A stretch of DNA of 64,000 bases, from positions 1 to 64,000 of the forward strand of contig CAXTAK010000009.1 of NCBI GenBank assembly GCA_964242735.1, given 5' to 3'. This DNA is from CADCUY01 sp964242735. GTDB lineage: Bacteria > Actinomycetota > Actinomycetes > Actinomycetales > Quadrisphaeraceae. Below are positions 16,333 through 24,973 of the stretch, piece by piece. The translations under genes were made by a program, and so were the position numbers. The notes below the pieces were generated by a model. The model was not told the origin of the DNA. It worked only from the letters and a program-made list of their open reading frames with translations, and searched no databases. Position 1 is the first letter of the stretch, and each line of letters begins with the position of its first letter.

Positions 16333-17232
16333 TCAGGCGCTGGGTTCGAGCACGTTCTCCAGGCGCCCCACGCCGTCGATCTCGACCACGACGATGTCAC
16401 CGGCCGCCAGGAACTCCCCGCGCGGCATGCCCACGCCGGCGGGCGTGCCGGTGAGGATGACGTCGCCCGGCTCCAGGGTGAGGGTGCGGCTGGCGGCGGA
16501 GACGAGCCGGTCGACGTCGACGACCATGTCTGTGGTGGAGGCGTCCTGCTTCACGACTCCGTTGACCGACAGCCGCAGGTGGAGGTCCTGCGGGTCGTCG
16601 ACCTGCCACGCCGGCACCACGCCGGGGCCGAGGGGGCAGAACCCGTCCTGGCCCTTGTGGGCGAGCCAGTCGTAGACGAAGTGCGGCGAGACCGCCCCGG
16701 CGCGCGCGATCTTGTCCCGGGCCGACAGGTCGTTCGCTGCGGTGTAGCCCGCGATGTGGGCTCGGGCGTCCTGTGGGGCCACGTCCTTGGCGCGCACCCC
16801 GATGACCACGCCGAGCTCGGCCTCCCAGTCCAGCATCAGGCCCGCGTAGCCGGGGAAGGGCACCGGGTCCAGCGGCCCGACCACGGTGGTGGCCGGGGGC
16901 TTGAGGAAGAAGAACGGCACGGCGCCGGGGTCCGGGCGCGCCACGCCCATCTCGGCGGCGTGGCTGTAGTAGTTCGCCCCCGCGCACATGACCTTGCCGG
17001 GATGGGTGAGCGGGGCGGTCAGGCGCGCGCCGAGCACCGCCGCTGCGCCGTCGGGCGACCACGCGCGGAGCGGCTCGGCGACCTCGTCCCACCGGGCGAG
17101 GACCGCCATCAGCGGCACGTCGCCGAGCAGGTCGGGCGGCGCGACGACGGCGCCGCCGGTGAGCACCCCGAGGTGCACCCCCGCCCCGTCCGGCAGGGTG
17201 TACTGCACCAGGGCCCACTCCGGTTCGCGCAC
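16333..17232 (-). CDS. Fumarylacetoacetate hydrolase family protein
   Basis: 299-residue FAH-fold enzyme. Metal-site elements are GANYYSHAAEMG and LDWEAELGVVIG, and the C-terminal GTPAGVGMPRGEFL is typical of hydrolases and decarboxylases acting on ring-cleavage products (for example 2-keto-4-pentenoate hydratase-like or maleylpyruvate hydrolase-like). The exact substrate is not readable. An ATG at 17262 is in frame, but its codons 5-8 spell AGCAAGGAGGCG, a strong ribosome-binding site 8 nt before the GTG at 17232, so that GTG is preferred. Divergent from the maleylacetate reductase operon across operator C. Confidence 0.85.
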   Translation of the reverse strand: MREPEWALVQYTLPDGAGVHLGVLTGGAVVAPPDLLGDVPLMAVLARWDEVAEPLRAWSPDGAAAVLGARLTAPLTHPGKVMCAGANYYSHAAEMGVARPDPGAVPFFFLKPPATTVVGPLDPVPFPGYAGLMLDWEAELGVVIGVRAKDVAPQDARAHIAGYTAANDLSARDKIARAGAVSPHFVYDWLAHKGQDGFCPLGPGVVPAWQVDDPQDLHLRLSVNGVVKQDASTTDMVVDVDRLVSAASRTLTLEPGDVILTGTPAGVGMPRGEFLAAGDIVVVEIDGVGRLENVLEPSA

Positions 17233-17263
17233 GGCGGTCGCCTCCTTGCTAGAATCCACCATA

Positions 17264-17310
17264 GTGCATTGACTTCACTCATCGTGGATGACAGGGTTGA
17301 TCGTGTCAAG
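17264..17310. promoter_or_regulatory. Divergent overlapping promoters, operator C
   Basis: Plus strand: TTGACT (17269-17274), 17 nt, CAGGGT (17292-17297). Minus strand: TTGACA (17309-17304), 17 nt, CACGAT (17286-17281). The two occupy the same 41 bp, so RNA polymerase can use only one at a time. The sequence is nearly identical to 23654-23700. Confidence 0.68.
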
Positions 17311-17345
17311 CAACGGTGCTTCACCGGCAGGAGTGGGAGCGAGTG

Positions 17346-18428
17346 ATGAGAGCCTTCCGGTACGAGGGGCTTCCCAGCCGCGTGGTCTTCGGCGCGGGGT
17401 GCGCCGCGGGCGAGCTGGACCAGGAGCTCGAGCGCCTCGGTGCCCGCCGGGTCCTGCTGGTCGTCACCGACCAGGAGCTGGCCCTGGCGACCCGCCTGAC
17501 CGGGTCGCTGGCCAGCGTGGTGGGCACCTTCACGGGCGTCCGCCCGCACGTGCCGGTCGGCGTCGTCGACGAGGCGTGCGCGCTCGCCGTGCAGGTGGGC
17601 GCCGACGCGCTGCTGTGCATCGGGGGCGGCTCGACGACCGGCACGGCCAAGGCCGTGGCGCTGCGCACGGGCCTGCCGATCGTGGCGGTCCCGACGACCT
17701 ACGCCGGCTCGGAGGTGACCCCGGTCTGGGGCACCACCGAGGGCGCGCGCAAGACCACCGGCCGCTCGCCCGTGGTGCTGCCCCGCACCGTGCTCTACGA
17801 CCCCGACCTCACCACCACCCTGCCGGTGGGCCTCACCGCCGCCAGCGCGATGAACGCGATGGCCCACTGCATCGAGGCCTTCTACGCCGCCGGCTCCAAC
17901 CCCGTCACCGACCTGGTCGCCGCCGAGGGCGTTCGGGCCCTGGCCAGCGGGCTGCCGCCGGTCATGGCCGAGGCCGGCCACGCCGCCGGGCGGGCCGACC
18001 TGCTGTACGGGGCCTACCTGGCGGGCTCGGCCTTCGCCGTCGCGGGCTCGGGCCTGCACCACCGCATCTGCCACGTCCTGGGCGGGGCCTTCGACCTGCC
18101 GCACGCCGAGACGCACACCATCGTGCTGCCCCACGTCACGGCCTTCAACGAGCCGGCCGTCCCGGGGCTCTCGCGCGCCGCTGCCGCCCTGGGCGCCCCG
18201 AGCGCCACGGCGGGGCTGGGCCGGCTCGTCGAGACGATCAGCGCGCCGACGGCGCTGCTCGACGTCGGGATGGGCGAGGCCGACCTCGACCTCGCGGTCG
18301 CCCTGGTGGTGGAGAAGGACCTCACCGACAACCCCCGGCCCGTCGCCGAGGCCGACGTCCGCGCCATCCTCACCGGCGCCCTCCACGGCCGCTCCGCCGA
18401 CCTGGTCGCCGCCGGGTGGCTGCGGTGA
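17346..18428 (+). CDS. Maleylacetate reductase
   Basis: Iron-type alcohol dehydrogenase family enzyme of 360 residues that reduces maleylacetate to 3-oxoadipate with NAD(P)H. Seen: the nucleotide-binding LLCIGGGSTTGTAKAVAL, VPTTYAGSEVTPVWG, the metal-region AMNAMAHCIEAFYA and GSGLHHRICHVLGGAFDLPH, which is characteristic of maleylacetate reductases rather than general alcohol dehydrogenases. It directly precedes the intradiol dioxygenase with a 4-bp overlap. The ATG at 17346 follows AGGAG in a purine-rich leader; an in-frame TTG-type extension at 17316 is less likely. Confidence 0.92.
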   Translation: MRAFRYEGLPSRVVFGAGCAAGELDQELERLGARRVLLVVTDQELALATRLTGSLASVVGTFTGVRPHVPVGVVDEACALAVQVGADALLCIGGGSTTGTAKAVALRTGLPIVAVPTTYAGSEVTPVWGTTEGARKTTGRSPVVLPRTVLYDPDLTTTLPVGLTAASAMNAMAHCIEAFYAAGSNPVTDLVAAEGVRALASGLPPVMAEAGHAAGRADLLYGAYLAGSAFAVAGSGLHHRICHVLGGAFDLPHAETHTIVLPHVTAFNEPAVPGLSRAAAALGAPSATAGLGRLVETISAPTALLDVGMGEADLDLAVALVVEKDLTDNPRPVAEADVRAILTGALHGRSADLVAAGWLR

Positions 18429-19384
18429 CCGCGCTCGCCGCCACAGCGGGCGCTGCGGGTGCGGTGAGCGCTGACCCCGCGCTGACCGACCGGGTCCTCG
18501 CCACCCTCGACGGGGCCACCTCGCCCCGGCTGCGTGAGGTGCTGCGCGCCGTGGTGGCTCACCTGCACGCCGCCGCGAGCGAGGTGGCGGTGACCGAGCG
18601 GGAGTGGGGCGAGGCCGTCGACTTCCTCACCCGTGTCGGTCAGATCAGCGACGACCGGCGCCAGGAGATGATCCTGCTGTCCGACGTGCTGGGGCTGTCG
18701 ATGCTCGTGGTGGGCCTGAACCACCCCGACGGGGTGACCGCCGCGACGGAGTCGACCGTCTTCGGCCCCTTCTTCGTGCAGTCCTCGCCGGCCTTCGAGC
18801 TCGGGGCCGACATCTCCGGTGGCGCGGCCGGCCAGCCGTGCTTCTACTCCGGGCGGGTGCGCTCTGTGGACGGGGCGCCGCTCGCCGGTGCCCTGGTCGA
18901 GGTCTGGCACTCCGACGAGGACGGCAACTACGACGTCCAGGACCCCGACCTCGACGGTGCGCAGAACCGCGGACACCTCCTGACCGACGACGACGGCGGC
19001 TACCGGTTCTCCTCCGTGCTGCCCGAGGCGTACCCGCTGCCGCCCGACGGCCCGGTGAGCGAGCTGCTGCGCGCCACGCGGCGCCCGTTCATGCGCCCCG
19101 CGCACGTCCACTTCATGATCAGCGCGCCGGGCTGCGACACCCTGATCACCCACGTCTTCCGCGCCGGCGACCCGCACCTCGGCGTCGACGCGGTGTTCGG
19201 CGAGAAGGACTCCCTGGTGCGCGAGTTCGTCCGGCACGATCCCGGCCGCGCCCCAGACGGGCGGGTGCTGGACCAGCCCTTCTTCACCATGACCTACGAC
19301 TTCGTGCTGGGCGCTGCCGCCGGTGCGCCGAGCACCCCCGCCCCCCGGGCGGGCACGGACAACCAGGAGGAGCACCACTCATGA
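18425..19384 (+). CDS. Hydroxyquinol 1,2-dioxygenase (intradiol)
   Basis: 319-residue intradiol ring-cleavage dioxygenase with an N-terminal helical dimerisation domain and the catalytic barrel. Fe(III) ligands are visible as Tyr in EDGNYDVQDP, Tyr in LPEAYPLPPDGP and two His in RPAHVHFMI. The pairing with maleylacetate reductase identifies hydroxyquinol (1,2,4-benzenetriol) rather than catechol as the substrate, giving maleylacetate. The C-terminal 20 residues after DFVLGA are low-complexity. It overlaps the genes on both sides by 4 bp. Confidence 0.92.
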   Translation: MTALAATAGAAGAVSADPALTDRVLATLDGATSPRLREVLRAVVAHLHAAASEVAVTEREWGEAVDFLTRVGQISDDRRQEMILLSDVLGLSMLVVGLNHPDGVTAATESTVFGPFFVQSSPAFELGADISGGAAGQPCFYSGRVRSVDGAPLAGALVEVWHSDEDGNYDVQDPDLDGAQNRGHLLTDDDGGYRFSSVLPEAYPLPPDGPVSELLRATRRPFMRPAHVHFMISAPGCDTLITHVFRAGDPHLGVDAVFGEKDSLVREFVRHDPGRAPDGRVLDQPFFTMTYDFVLGAAAGAPSTPAPRAGTDNQEEHHS

Positions 19385-20313
19385 CCGCCCCGTACCCGCA
19401 CGCCCGCCCCGCGCCGATGCCGGCGACGCCCGTCACGGTCTCCAAGCTCGGCTACGTGGGGTTCCAGACCCCCGATGTCGCGCGCCTCGTCGACTACTAC
19501 ACGAAGGTCCTGGACTTCGTGGTCGTGGAGAGCTCGCCCGAGGAGGTGTTCCTGACGACCGGCTTCGACCACCACTGCATCGTCATCGAGCAGGGTGAGG
19601 CCACGCCGCGCACCTACGTCGGCTACGAGGTGTGGCAGGACCTCGCCGATGCGCAGCGGGGGTTGGGGGAGGCCGGCTACGAGGTCGAGCGGCGCTCCGA
19701 CATCGCGCCGTCGACCCCCGACGTGCTCATCGTCCGCGAGCCGGACACCGGCGTCCCGCTGCACCTCTACCAGGCGCAAGCCTCGAGCGGGGTGAAGGGC
19801 TACACCCCGCTGCGCCCGACCAAGCTCGGCCACGTCGCGGCCTTCACGCCCAGCCTGAGCCGGATGCAGGGCTTCTACCAGGAGCTGCTGGGCTTCAAGT
19901 GGTCGGACACCATCGGCGACTTCTTCGTCTTCCTGCGTTGCAACGGCGACCACCACGCGGCGAACTTCATGGAGAGCGGCCGGCGCCAGGGCCTGCACCA
20001 CATCGCGTACGAGATGCGCGACGTCGGGCACCTGCAGTCGATGCTCGACCACCTCGCCAACCACCAGTACCGCCTGGAGTGGGGACCGGGGCGGCACGGG
20101 GCCGGGCACAACTTGTTCACGTACCACTACGACCCCGACGGCAACCTCGTCGAGCTCTTCACGCAGATCGACGTGATCCACGACGAGGCGAAGGGCTACT
20201 TCGAGCCGCGCCCCTGGCACGACTCCTTCCCCCAGTACCCCCGGACGTGGGAGGTCGACATCGTCGCGGCCAACTCCTGGGGCCCGATGAACCCGGCGAT
20301 GCTCGACCACTGA
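19381..20313 (+). CDS. Extradiol (VOC-fold) ring-cleavage dioxygenase
   Basis: 310-residue type I extradiol dioxygenase with two VOC modules. The second holds the probable metal ligands: His in KLGHVAAFTPS, His in GLHHIAYEMRDV and Glu in DPDGNLVELFTQ. Catechol 2,3-dioxygenase-like proteins have this layout. It is the last gene of the reductase-intradiol-extradiol operon, which therefore encodes both intradiol and extradiol cleavage enzymes. The substrate is unknown; a substituted catechol entering a FAH-family branch is possible. Confidence 0.88.
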   Translation: MTAPYPHARPAPMPATPVTVSKLGYVGFQTPDVARLVDYYTKVLDFVVVESSPEEVFLTTGFDHHCIVIEQGEATPRTYVGYEVWQDLADAQRGLGEAGYEVERRSDIAPSTPDVLIVREPDTGVPLHLYQAQASSGVKGYTPLRPTKLGHVAAFTPSLSRMQGFYQELLGFKWSDTIGDFFVFLRCNGDHHAANFMESGRRQGLHHIAYEMRDVGHLQSMLDHLANHQYRLEWGPGRHGAGHNLFTYHYDPDGNLVELFTQIDVIHDEAKGYFEPRPWHDSFPQYPRTWEVDIVAANSWGPMNPAMLDH

Positions 20314-20433
20314 CCACGGGCTCCCGGCCTGCGCCGACCGCGGGCAGGCAGCGTGCGGACCGCCGACGACCGCGCTCCCCGAGGGGGCCGGGGTGGTCGA
20401 CGGGGCGGGGCCGGGGGCCAGGTCGCTGCAGCC

Positions 20434-21600
20434 TCACGCCGGCGCGGCCAGCAGGTCGCTGGTGCGGGTGATCAGCCCTGCGAATCCACCCTCCTCACGG
20501 CTGACCTGCCACTCGACCATCTGCACCGACCCGTCCACGACAGCGCGGACCCGCGGCAGGCGCCGGGCCGCGTACGCGGTGAGCAGCTCGTCGAGGGTGC
20601 GGTCGTCGAGCGGCTGGACGGCGGTCTGGTGGGCACTGATCACCATCTCGGCGAGCACAGCGGAGTCCTCGAGCGCGAGCGCCGCGCCCTGGGCCATCGT
20701 CGGTGGGCAGGCGTGAACGGCGTCGCCGATGAGCACGACCCGACCGCGGTGCCAGGGCGGAGGCAGCAGCAGCGCGCTGTAGCGGGTGTAGTTGAGCGGC
20801 GTGTCCGGCGTGAGGGACGCGCGGATGTCGTCCCAGGGGCCGTGGTAGCCCGCGGCGAGCCGTCGCACCACGTCGATCCGCTCGGCCCGGGTGAGCCCCC
20901 TGCGGTCGGTGTAGTCGTCGACCAACCAGGCGTACATCGAGTCCTCGCTGGTGGGGGCGTACCCCGCGAAGTACGCGGGCCCACCGTTGATGATCTCGGT
21001 GCGGACGACGGTGGGCGGCCTCGGGGTGGTGACCCGCCACACGCCGAGCGGCAGCTGCCGCGGCGCGACGTCGATGCCGATCATCGTCCGGACGGAGCTG
21101 CCGACCCCGTCGGCGGCCACCAGCAGGTCGTGCGCCTCGCTCGACCGGTCGTCGCCGGCACGCACCTCGACGTCGACCTCCGCGCCACGGGTGGCGACGG
21201 CGGTGACCTCGGCGCCGAGGCGCACGGTGACGCCCACCTCGAGGGCGCGCTGGTGGAGGATGCCGGTGAGCCGGCTCCGGGCGATGCCCACGGCTCCGGG
21301 GAGCTCGGCGTCGGCGCGACCCAGGGGCAGCTCCCCGACGAGGCTGGCTCTGGCGTCGGGCAGCCGGATGCCGGTGCTGTCGAACCCGTACCCGGCGGCC
21401 TCGACCGCGTCGAGGACGCCGGCGCCGCGCAGGACGCGCAGCGCGTTGGACTGCAGCATCACCCCGGAGCCGGCGTCGGTGGTGACCCGGGCCTCGAGCA
21501 GGGTGACGCGGTGGCCGGCGGCCGCGAGCAGGACCGCGGCGGTGCAGCCGGCAGCGCCTCCGCCGACGACGGCGATGCGCAGGAAGGAGGTGCGGGGCAT
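20434..21600 (-). CDS. FAD-dependent aromatic hydroxylase (PHBH/salicylate hydroxylase type)
   Basis: 388-residue class A flavin monooxygenase. The FAD dinucleotide motif is RIAVVGGGAAGCTAAVLLA, the DG motif is LLVAADGVGSSVRT and the GD motif is GRVVLIGDAVHACPPTMAQG. The length matches single-component hydroxylases such as salicylate or 6-hydroxynicotinate monooxygenases. It is in line with the NmrA-like and decarboxylase genes on the minus strand, after a 190-bp gap. It might hydroxylate resorcinol or another dihydroxybenzoate; the second, larger hydroxylase at 28309 is the other candidate. The ATG at 21600 has AGGGAG upstream. Confidence 0.87.
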   Translation of the reverse strand: MPRTSFLRIAVVGGGAAGCTAAVLLAAAGHRVTLLEARVTTDAGSGVMLQSNALRVLRGAGVLDAVEAAGYGFDSTGIRLPDARASLVGELPLGRADAELPGAVGIARSRLTGILHQRALEVGVTVRLGAEVTAVATRGAEVDVEVRAGDDRSSEAHDLLVAADGVGSSVRTMIGIDVAPRQLPLGVWRVTTPRPPTVVRTEIINGGPAYFAGYAPTSEDSMYAWLVDDYTDRRGLTRAERIDVVRRLAAGYHGPWDDIRASLTPDTPLNYTRYSALLLPPPWHRGRVVLIGDAVHACPPTMAQGAALALEDSAVLAEMVISAHQTAVQPLDDRTLDELLTAYAARRLPRVRAVVDGSVQMVEWQVSREEGGFAGLITRTSDLLAAPA

Positions 21601-21789
21601 GACGCTCCCTGAGGGGGTGGACCTGCGCACGAGCACTGCTCATGACCGTCGGGCCCAGCTCGGGCCGACGCAGGAGCTACCTGGGGCGTCGGACGGCGCC
21701 ACCGATCGGTGGCGTCGGGTCGAAGGCTACTCGACCGGCGACCGGGTCCACGGCACCGTCCACCCGGATGAGGACGGGGAGCGGGACCG

Positions 21790-22656
21790 TCAGGCGGGGG
21801 AGGGGGTGTGGGCCGCCGCCACGGCGTCCCGCAGCGGAGTGCTGGGGCGCCCGATCAGCCGCGTGAGGGTCGCCGGGTCGGCGTTCATGTCACCCCGGCC
21901 GCTCGCCTCGCTGAGCGATGCGACGAAGCCGGCGGTGCCCGCCGGCATCCCCGATCCCTCCAGCACCCTCGCCAGCTCGGCCACCGGCAGGTCGCGGTAG
22001 ACCACCGGCGTGCCGGTCACCTCGGTGACCGTCGTCGCCAGCTCGGCGAGCGTGAACGGAGTGCCGCCGAGCTCGTACACGGCGCCGTCGTGACCCTCCT
22101 CGGTCAGGACCGCGACGGCGGCCGCGGCGTAGTCGGCGATGGTGGCCGCGGCCACCATCGCGTCGCCGGCAGCCCCCAGCACCTCACCGCGCTGGAGGTA
22201 CCCGGCGAGCTGGGTGGTGTAGTTCTCGGTGTACCACCCGTTGCGCAGGACGGTCACGCGCAGCCCGCTGTCGCGCAGCAGGGCCTCGGTGGCCTCGTGC
22301 TCCGGGGCCAGGGGCAGCTGGGTGGTGTCGGCGCGCAGCAGGCTGGTGTAGACGAGCCGCTGCACCCCGACAGCGACAGCGGCACCGATGACCGCCGCGT
22401 GCTGCGCGGTCCGCTGACCCACCTGGCTGCTGGAGACCAGCAGCACGGTCTCGACCCCGGTCAGGGCCGCCCGCAGCTGCTCGGGCTCGGTGTAGTCGCC
22501 CTGGCGCACCACCACCCCGCGCTCGGCGAGGCCGGCCGCCTTCGCGGGGGTGCGGACCACGGCCACGACGTCACCCGGGGGCACGCCCGCGTCGAGCAGA
22601 CCGAGCACCACCAGGCGGCCCAGGCGCCCGGTGGCGCCGGTGACGGCGGTGGTCAT
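21790..22656 (-). CDS. NmrA-like NAD(P)-binding oxidoreductase
   Basis: 288-residue atypical short-chain dehydrogenase of the NmrA/QorB group. The N-terminal nucleotide motif is TTAVTGATGRLGRLVVLG, followed by VVAVVRTPAKA and VLRNGWYTENY. It overlaps the upstream decarboxylase gene by 4 bp, so it belongs to the same operon. Relatives reduce quinones or sense the NADP redox state, and a role in keeping hydroxyquinol or its quinone reduced would fit; this is inference. Confidence 0.82.
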   Translation of the reverse strand: MTTAVTGATGRLGRLVVLGLLDAGVPPGDVVAVVRTPAKAAGLAERGVVVRQGDYTEPEQLRAALTGVETVLLVSSSQVGQRTAQHAAVIGAAVAVGVQRLVYTSLLRADTTQLPLAPEHEATEALLRDSGLRVTVLRNGWYTENYTTQLAGYLQRGEVLGAAGDAMVAAATIADYAAAAVAVLTEEGHDGAVYELGGTPFTLAELATTVTEVTGTPVVYRDLPVAELARVLEGSGMPAGTAGFVASLSEASGRGDMNADPATLTRLIGRPSTPLRDAVAAAHTPSPA

Positions 22657-23624
22657 GCCGCCGGCTCCAGGTGGAGCAGCGCTTCGGCGTTGCGGAAGCT
22701 GATCTTCTCCCGGTCGCTCTCGCTCACGGGCGCGCCGTCGAGGAAGGCCGCCGCCGTCGCGATGGACTCGAAGGGGTAGTCGGTGCCGAAGAGGACGTGG
22801 TCCGCGCCGAGGGCGAGGACCGCGCACAGCAGGGGGGCGGGCGAGCACACCCCGCTGGTGGTCACGTAGAGGTTGTGCCGCAGGTACTCCGAGGGCCTGC
22901 CCCGCGCCAGCTCGATCCCCCGGTGGGCGTGGAAGTCCCAGCGGGAGTCCAGCCGCCACAGCGCGTACGGCAGCCCCTCGCCCATGTGCCCGAGCAGCAG
23001 CTTCGCCTCGGGGAAGTCGTCGAAGACCCCGCCGAAGACCAGCCGCAGCGCGTGGGTCGCGGTGTCGGTGCCCCAGCTCCACATCGGCCCGATCAGCTCG
23101 GGGTGGTCCGAGAGCACGTGCGCGCTGTCGTAGCCGTTCGCCGGGTGGAGGTAGATCGGCACGTCGAGGCCCTGTGCGGTCTCCCAGACCACCCGCAGTG
23201 ACGGGTCGTCGAGGTAGCGGCCCCCGGTGTGGGCGTTGACCAGCGCCCCGCGCAGCCCCATCTGCGTCACCGACCGCTCGAGCTCCTTGGCGGCCGCCTC
23301 GCCGTCCTGCAGGGGCAGAGCCGCGAAGCCGGAGAAGCGGGTCGGGTGCTCGGCGATGACGCCAGCGAGCACCTCGTTGACCGAGGTGGCCGCCGCGATG
23401 GCGGTGCCGGCGTCGGTCTCGGCCTGGATGCCGGGGGAGTTCAGCGACAGCACCTCGATGTCGATGCCCGCCTCGTCCATCTGCGGCAGGCGCTCGTCGG
23501 TGAAGTCCAGCAGGCGCCGCGACGCCGCGGCCCAGGCCCCCGGCTGGGCGATGGATGCCGTCCCTGCGCCGTAGGCAGCCAGGTCCGGGGTCACGAAGTG
23601 CTCTTCCAGGGCGATCTTGCGCAT
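22653..23624 (-). CDS. Gamma-resorcylate decarboxylase-like amidohydrolase
   Basis: 323-residue member of the amidohydrolase-2 (ACMSD-like) family, the same size as characterised 2,6-dihydroxybenzoate decarboxylases. MRKIALEEHFVTP carries the Glu and His metal ligands, VPIYLHPANG the next His, LLLGHMGEGLP the following His and LFGTDYPFES the Asp. It would remove CO2 from gamma-resorcylate to give resorcinol, feeding hydroxylation to hydroxyquinol. First gene of a minus-strand operon driven from operator D. Homologous decarboxylases for other hydroxybenzoates cannot be excluded from sequence. Confidence 0.87.
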   Translation of the reverse strand: MRKIALEEHFVTPDLAAYGAGTASIAQPGAWAAASRRLLDFTDERLPQMDEAGIDIEVLSLNSPGIQAETDAGTAIAAATSVNEVLAGVIAEHPTRFSGFAALPLQDGEAAAKELERSVTQMGLRGALVNAHTGGRYLDDPSLRVVWETAQGLDVPIYLHPANGYDSAHVLSDHPELIGPMWSWGTDTATHALRLVFGGVFDDFPEAKLLLGHMGEGLPYALWRLDSRWDFHAHRGIELARGRPSEYLRHNLYVTTSGVCSPAPLLCAVLALGADHVLFGTDYPFESIATAAAFLDGAPVSESDREKISFRNAEALLHLEPAA

Positions 23625-23653
23625 GGATGACCTCTCGAATCAGTTCACTTTCG

Positions 23654-23700
23654 TGCATTGACTTCACGCATCGTGGATGTCAGGGTGTGCTCTGTCAAGG
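23654..23700. promoter_or_regulatory. Divergent overlapping promoters, operator D
   Basis: Plus strand: TTGACT (23659-23664), 17 nt, CAGGGT (23682-23687), towards the ABC importer. Minus strand: TTGACA (23699-23694), 17 nt, CACGAT (23676-23671), towards the decarboxylase. Almost identical to operator C, including both -35/-10 pairs. Confidence 0.68.
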
Positions 23701-23799
23701 GCTCCACGGAGTCCGGCCCGTACCGCTCCGGCCCCGCGGCGCACTCGCCGCCCGCCCCGTGGCAGCACGGGTGCACCCACCTCAACGCGGAGGAAGCCC

Positions 23800-24936
23800 A
23801 TGCCCGTCACCACCGCACGACGCCCCCTCGGTCTCGTCGCGACCGCCGCGGCCCTCGCCCTCTCGGCGACGGCCTGCGGCGCGGTGGAGGAGCCGGCCAC
23901 CCCCGCGGCGGAGGTCGAGGTGGCCGCCGCCGACACGGCGCGGGCCCAGGAGGTCATCGCCCCGCTGACCGGACAGCCGACGCAGTTCCCGATCAGCACC
24001 GCGCTCGCCCAGGGCGCCCAGGGCAAGCGGATCGCGTACATGGACTGCGGCTCGCCGATCTGCGGGCTGTTCTTCACCGTCGGGGAGCCGGCGGCCAAGG
24101 CCCTCGGCATGGAGCTCACCCGCATCAAGACCGGGCTGAGCGCCGACTCCGTCTCGGCCGCCTTCGACTCCGTGGTGCAGGCCGACTACGACGGGGTCTT
24201 CGTCCCTGCCATCCAGCCCTCCCTGTGGGAGCGGGGCCTGGATCAGCTCGTCGAGGCGGGGATCCCGGTGGTGACCTCCGGCATCGTGGGGGCGGACCGC
24301 TCCAAGGTGGCCGTGGGGATGCTGGCCGACCAGGCCATCGCCCGCACGGGTGAGCAGCTGGCCGCGCACGTCGTCGCCACGACCGGCGACGGGGCCGACG
24401 TCGTCTTCTACCTCACCCCCGAGATCGCCTTCAACCCCGTGCTCGAGGAGGCGTTCACCACCGCGATGGGCGAGCTGTGCCCCGGGTGCAGCACCCGTTC
24501 GGTCGACGTGCCAGCGGCCGCGCTGGGCACCCGCGCCCCAGCGCTGATCACCGACGACCTGCAGGCCAACCCCGACACCACGAACGCCGTCTTCGCCCAG
24601 GCGGAGATGACCGCGGGCCTCCCGCAGGCCCTCGGCGTGGCCGACATCGACATCGACACGACCGCGGTCTTCCCCGACCCGCAGTCCCTGCAGCTCATCA
24701 AGACCGGTGACATCGACTCCGGCCTGGGCATCGACATCCCCGTCGTGGCCTGGACGCTCATGGACTCCCTGGCCCGCCTGACCACGCAGCAGGAGGTGGC
24801 GGACGGCGCGGACGACGACATCCCGCCGGTGCAGCTGCTCACCGCAGAGGACCTGCCCGGCGACGTCAGCCGCGGCTGGACGGGCTACCCCGACTACCAG
24901 GACCGCTTCACCGCGCTGTGGACGGCGGCGGGCTGA
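23800..24936 (+). CDS. ABC importer substrate-binding lipoprotein (RbsB-like)
   Basis: 378-residue type 1 periplasmic-binding-protein family lipoprotein. The signal peptide ends in a lipobox (LSATAC) near residue 26, after which Cys is lipidated. Typical elements follow: GKRIAYMDCGSPICGLFFTV, DYDGVFVPAIQP and VAVGMLADQAIA. The family usually binds sugars, but the operon lies in an aromatic-degradation island, so an aromatic acid or glycoside is as likely. ATG with GGAGG upstream. First of three transporter genes driven by the plus side of operator D. Confidence 0.88.
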   Translation: MPVTTARRPLGLVATAAALALSATACGAVEEPATPAAEVEVAAADTARAQEVIAPLTGQPTQFPISTALAQGAQGKRIAYMDCGSPICGLFFTVGEPAAKALGMELTRIKTGLSADSVSAAFDSVVQADYDGVFVPAIQPSLWERGLDQLVEAGIPVVTSGIVGADRSKVAVGMLADQAIARTGEQLAAHVVATTGDGADVVFYLTPEIAFNPVLEEAFTTAMGELCPGCSTRSVDVPAAALGTRAPALITDDLQANPDTTNAVFAQAEMTAGLPQALGVADIDIDTTAVFPDPQSLQLIKTGDIDSGLGIDIPVVAWTLMDSLARLTTQQEVADGADDDIPPVQLLTAEDLPGDVSRGWTGYPDYQDRFTALWTAAG

Positions 24937-24973
24937 CGGGCCGGCCGGGGTCGGGACGGGGGGCGAGGGCCCG

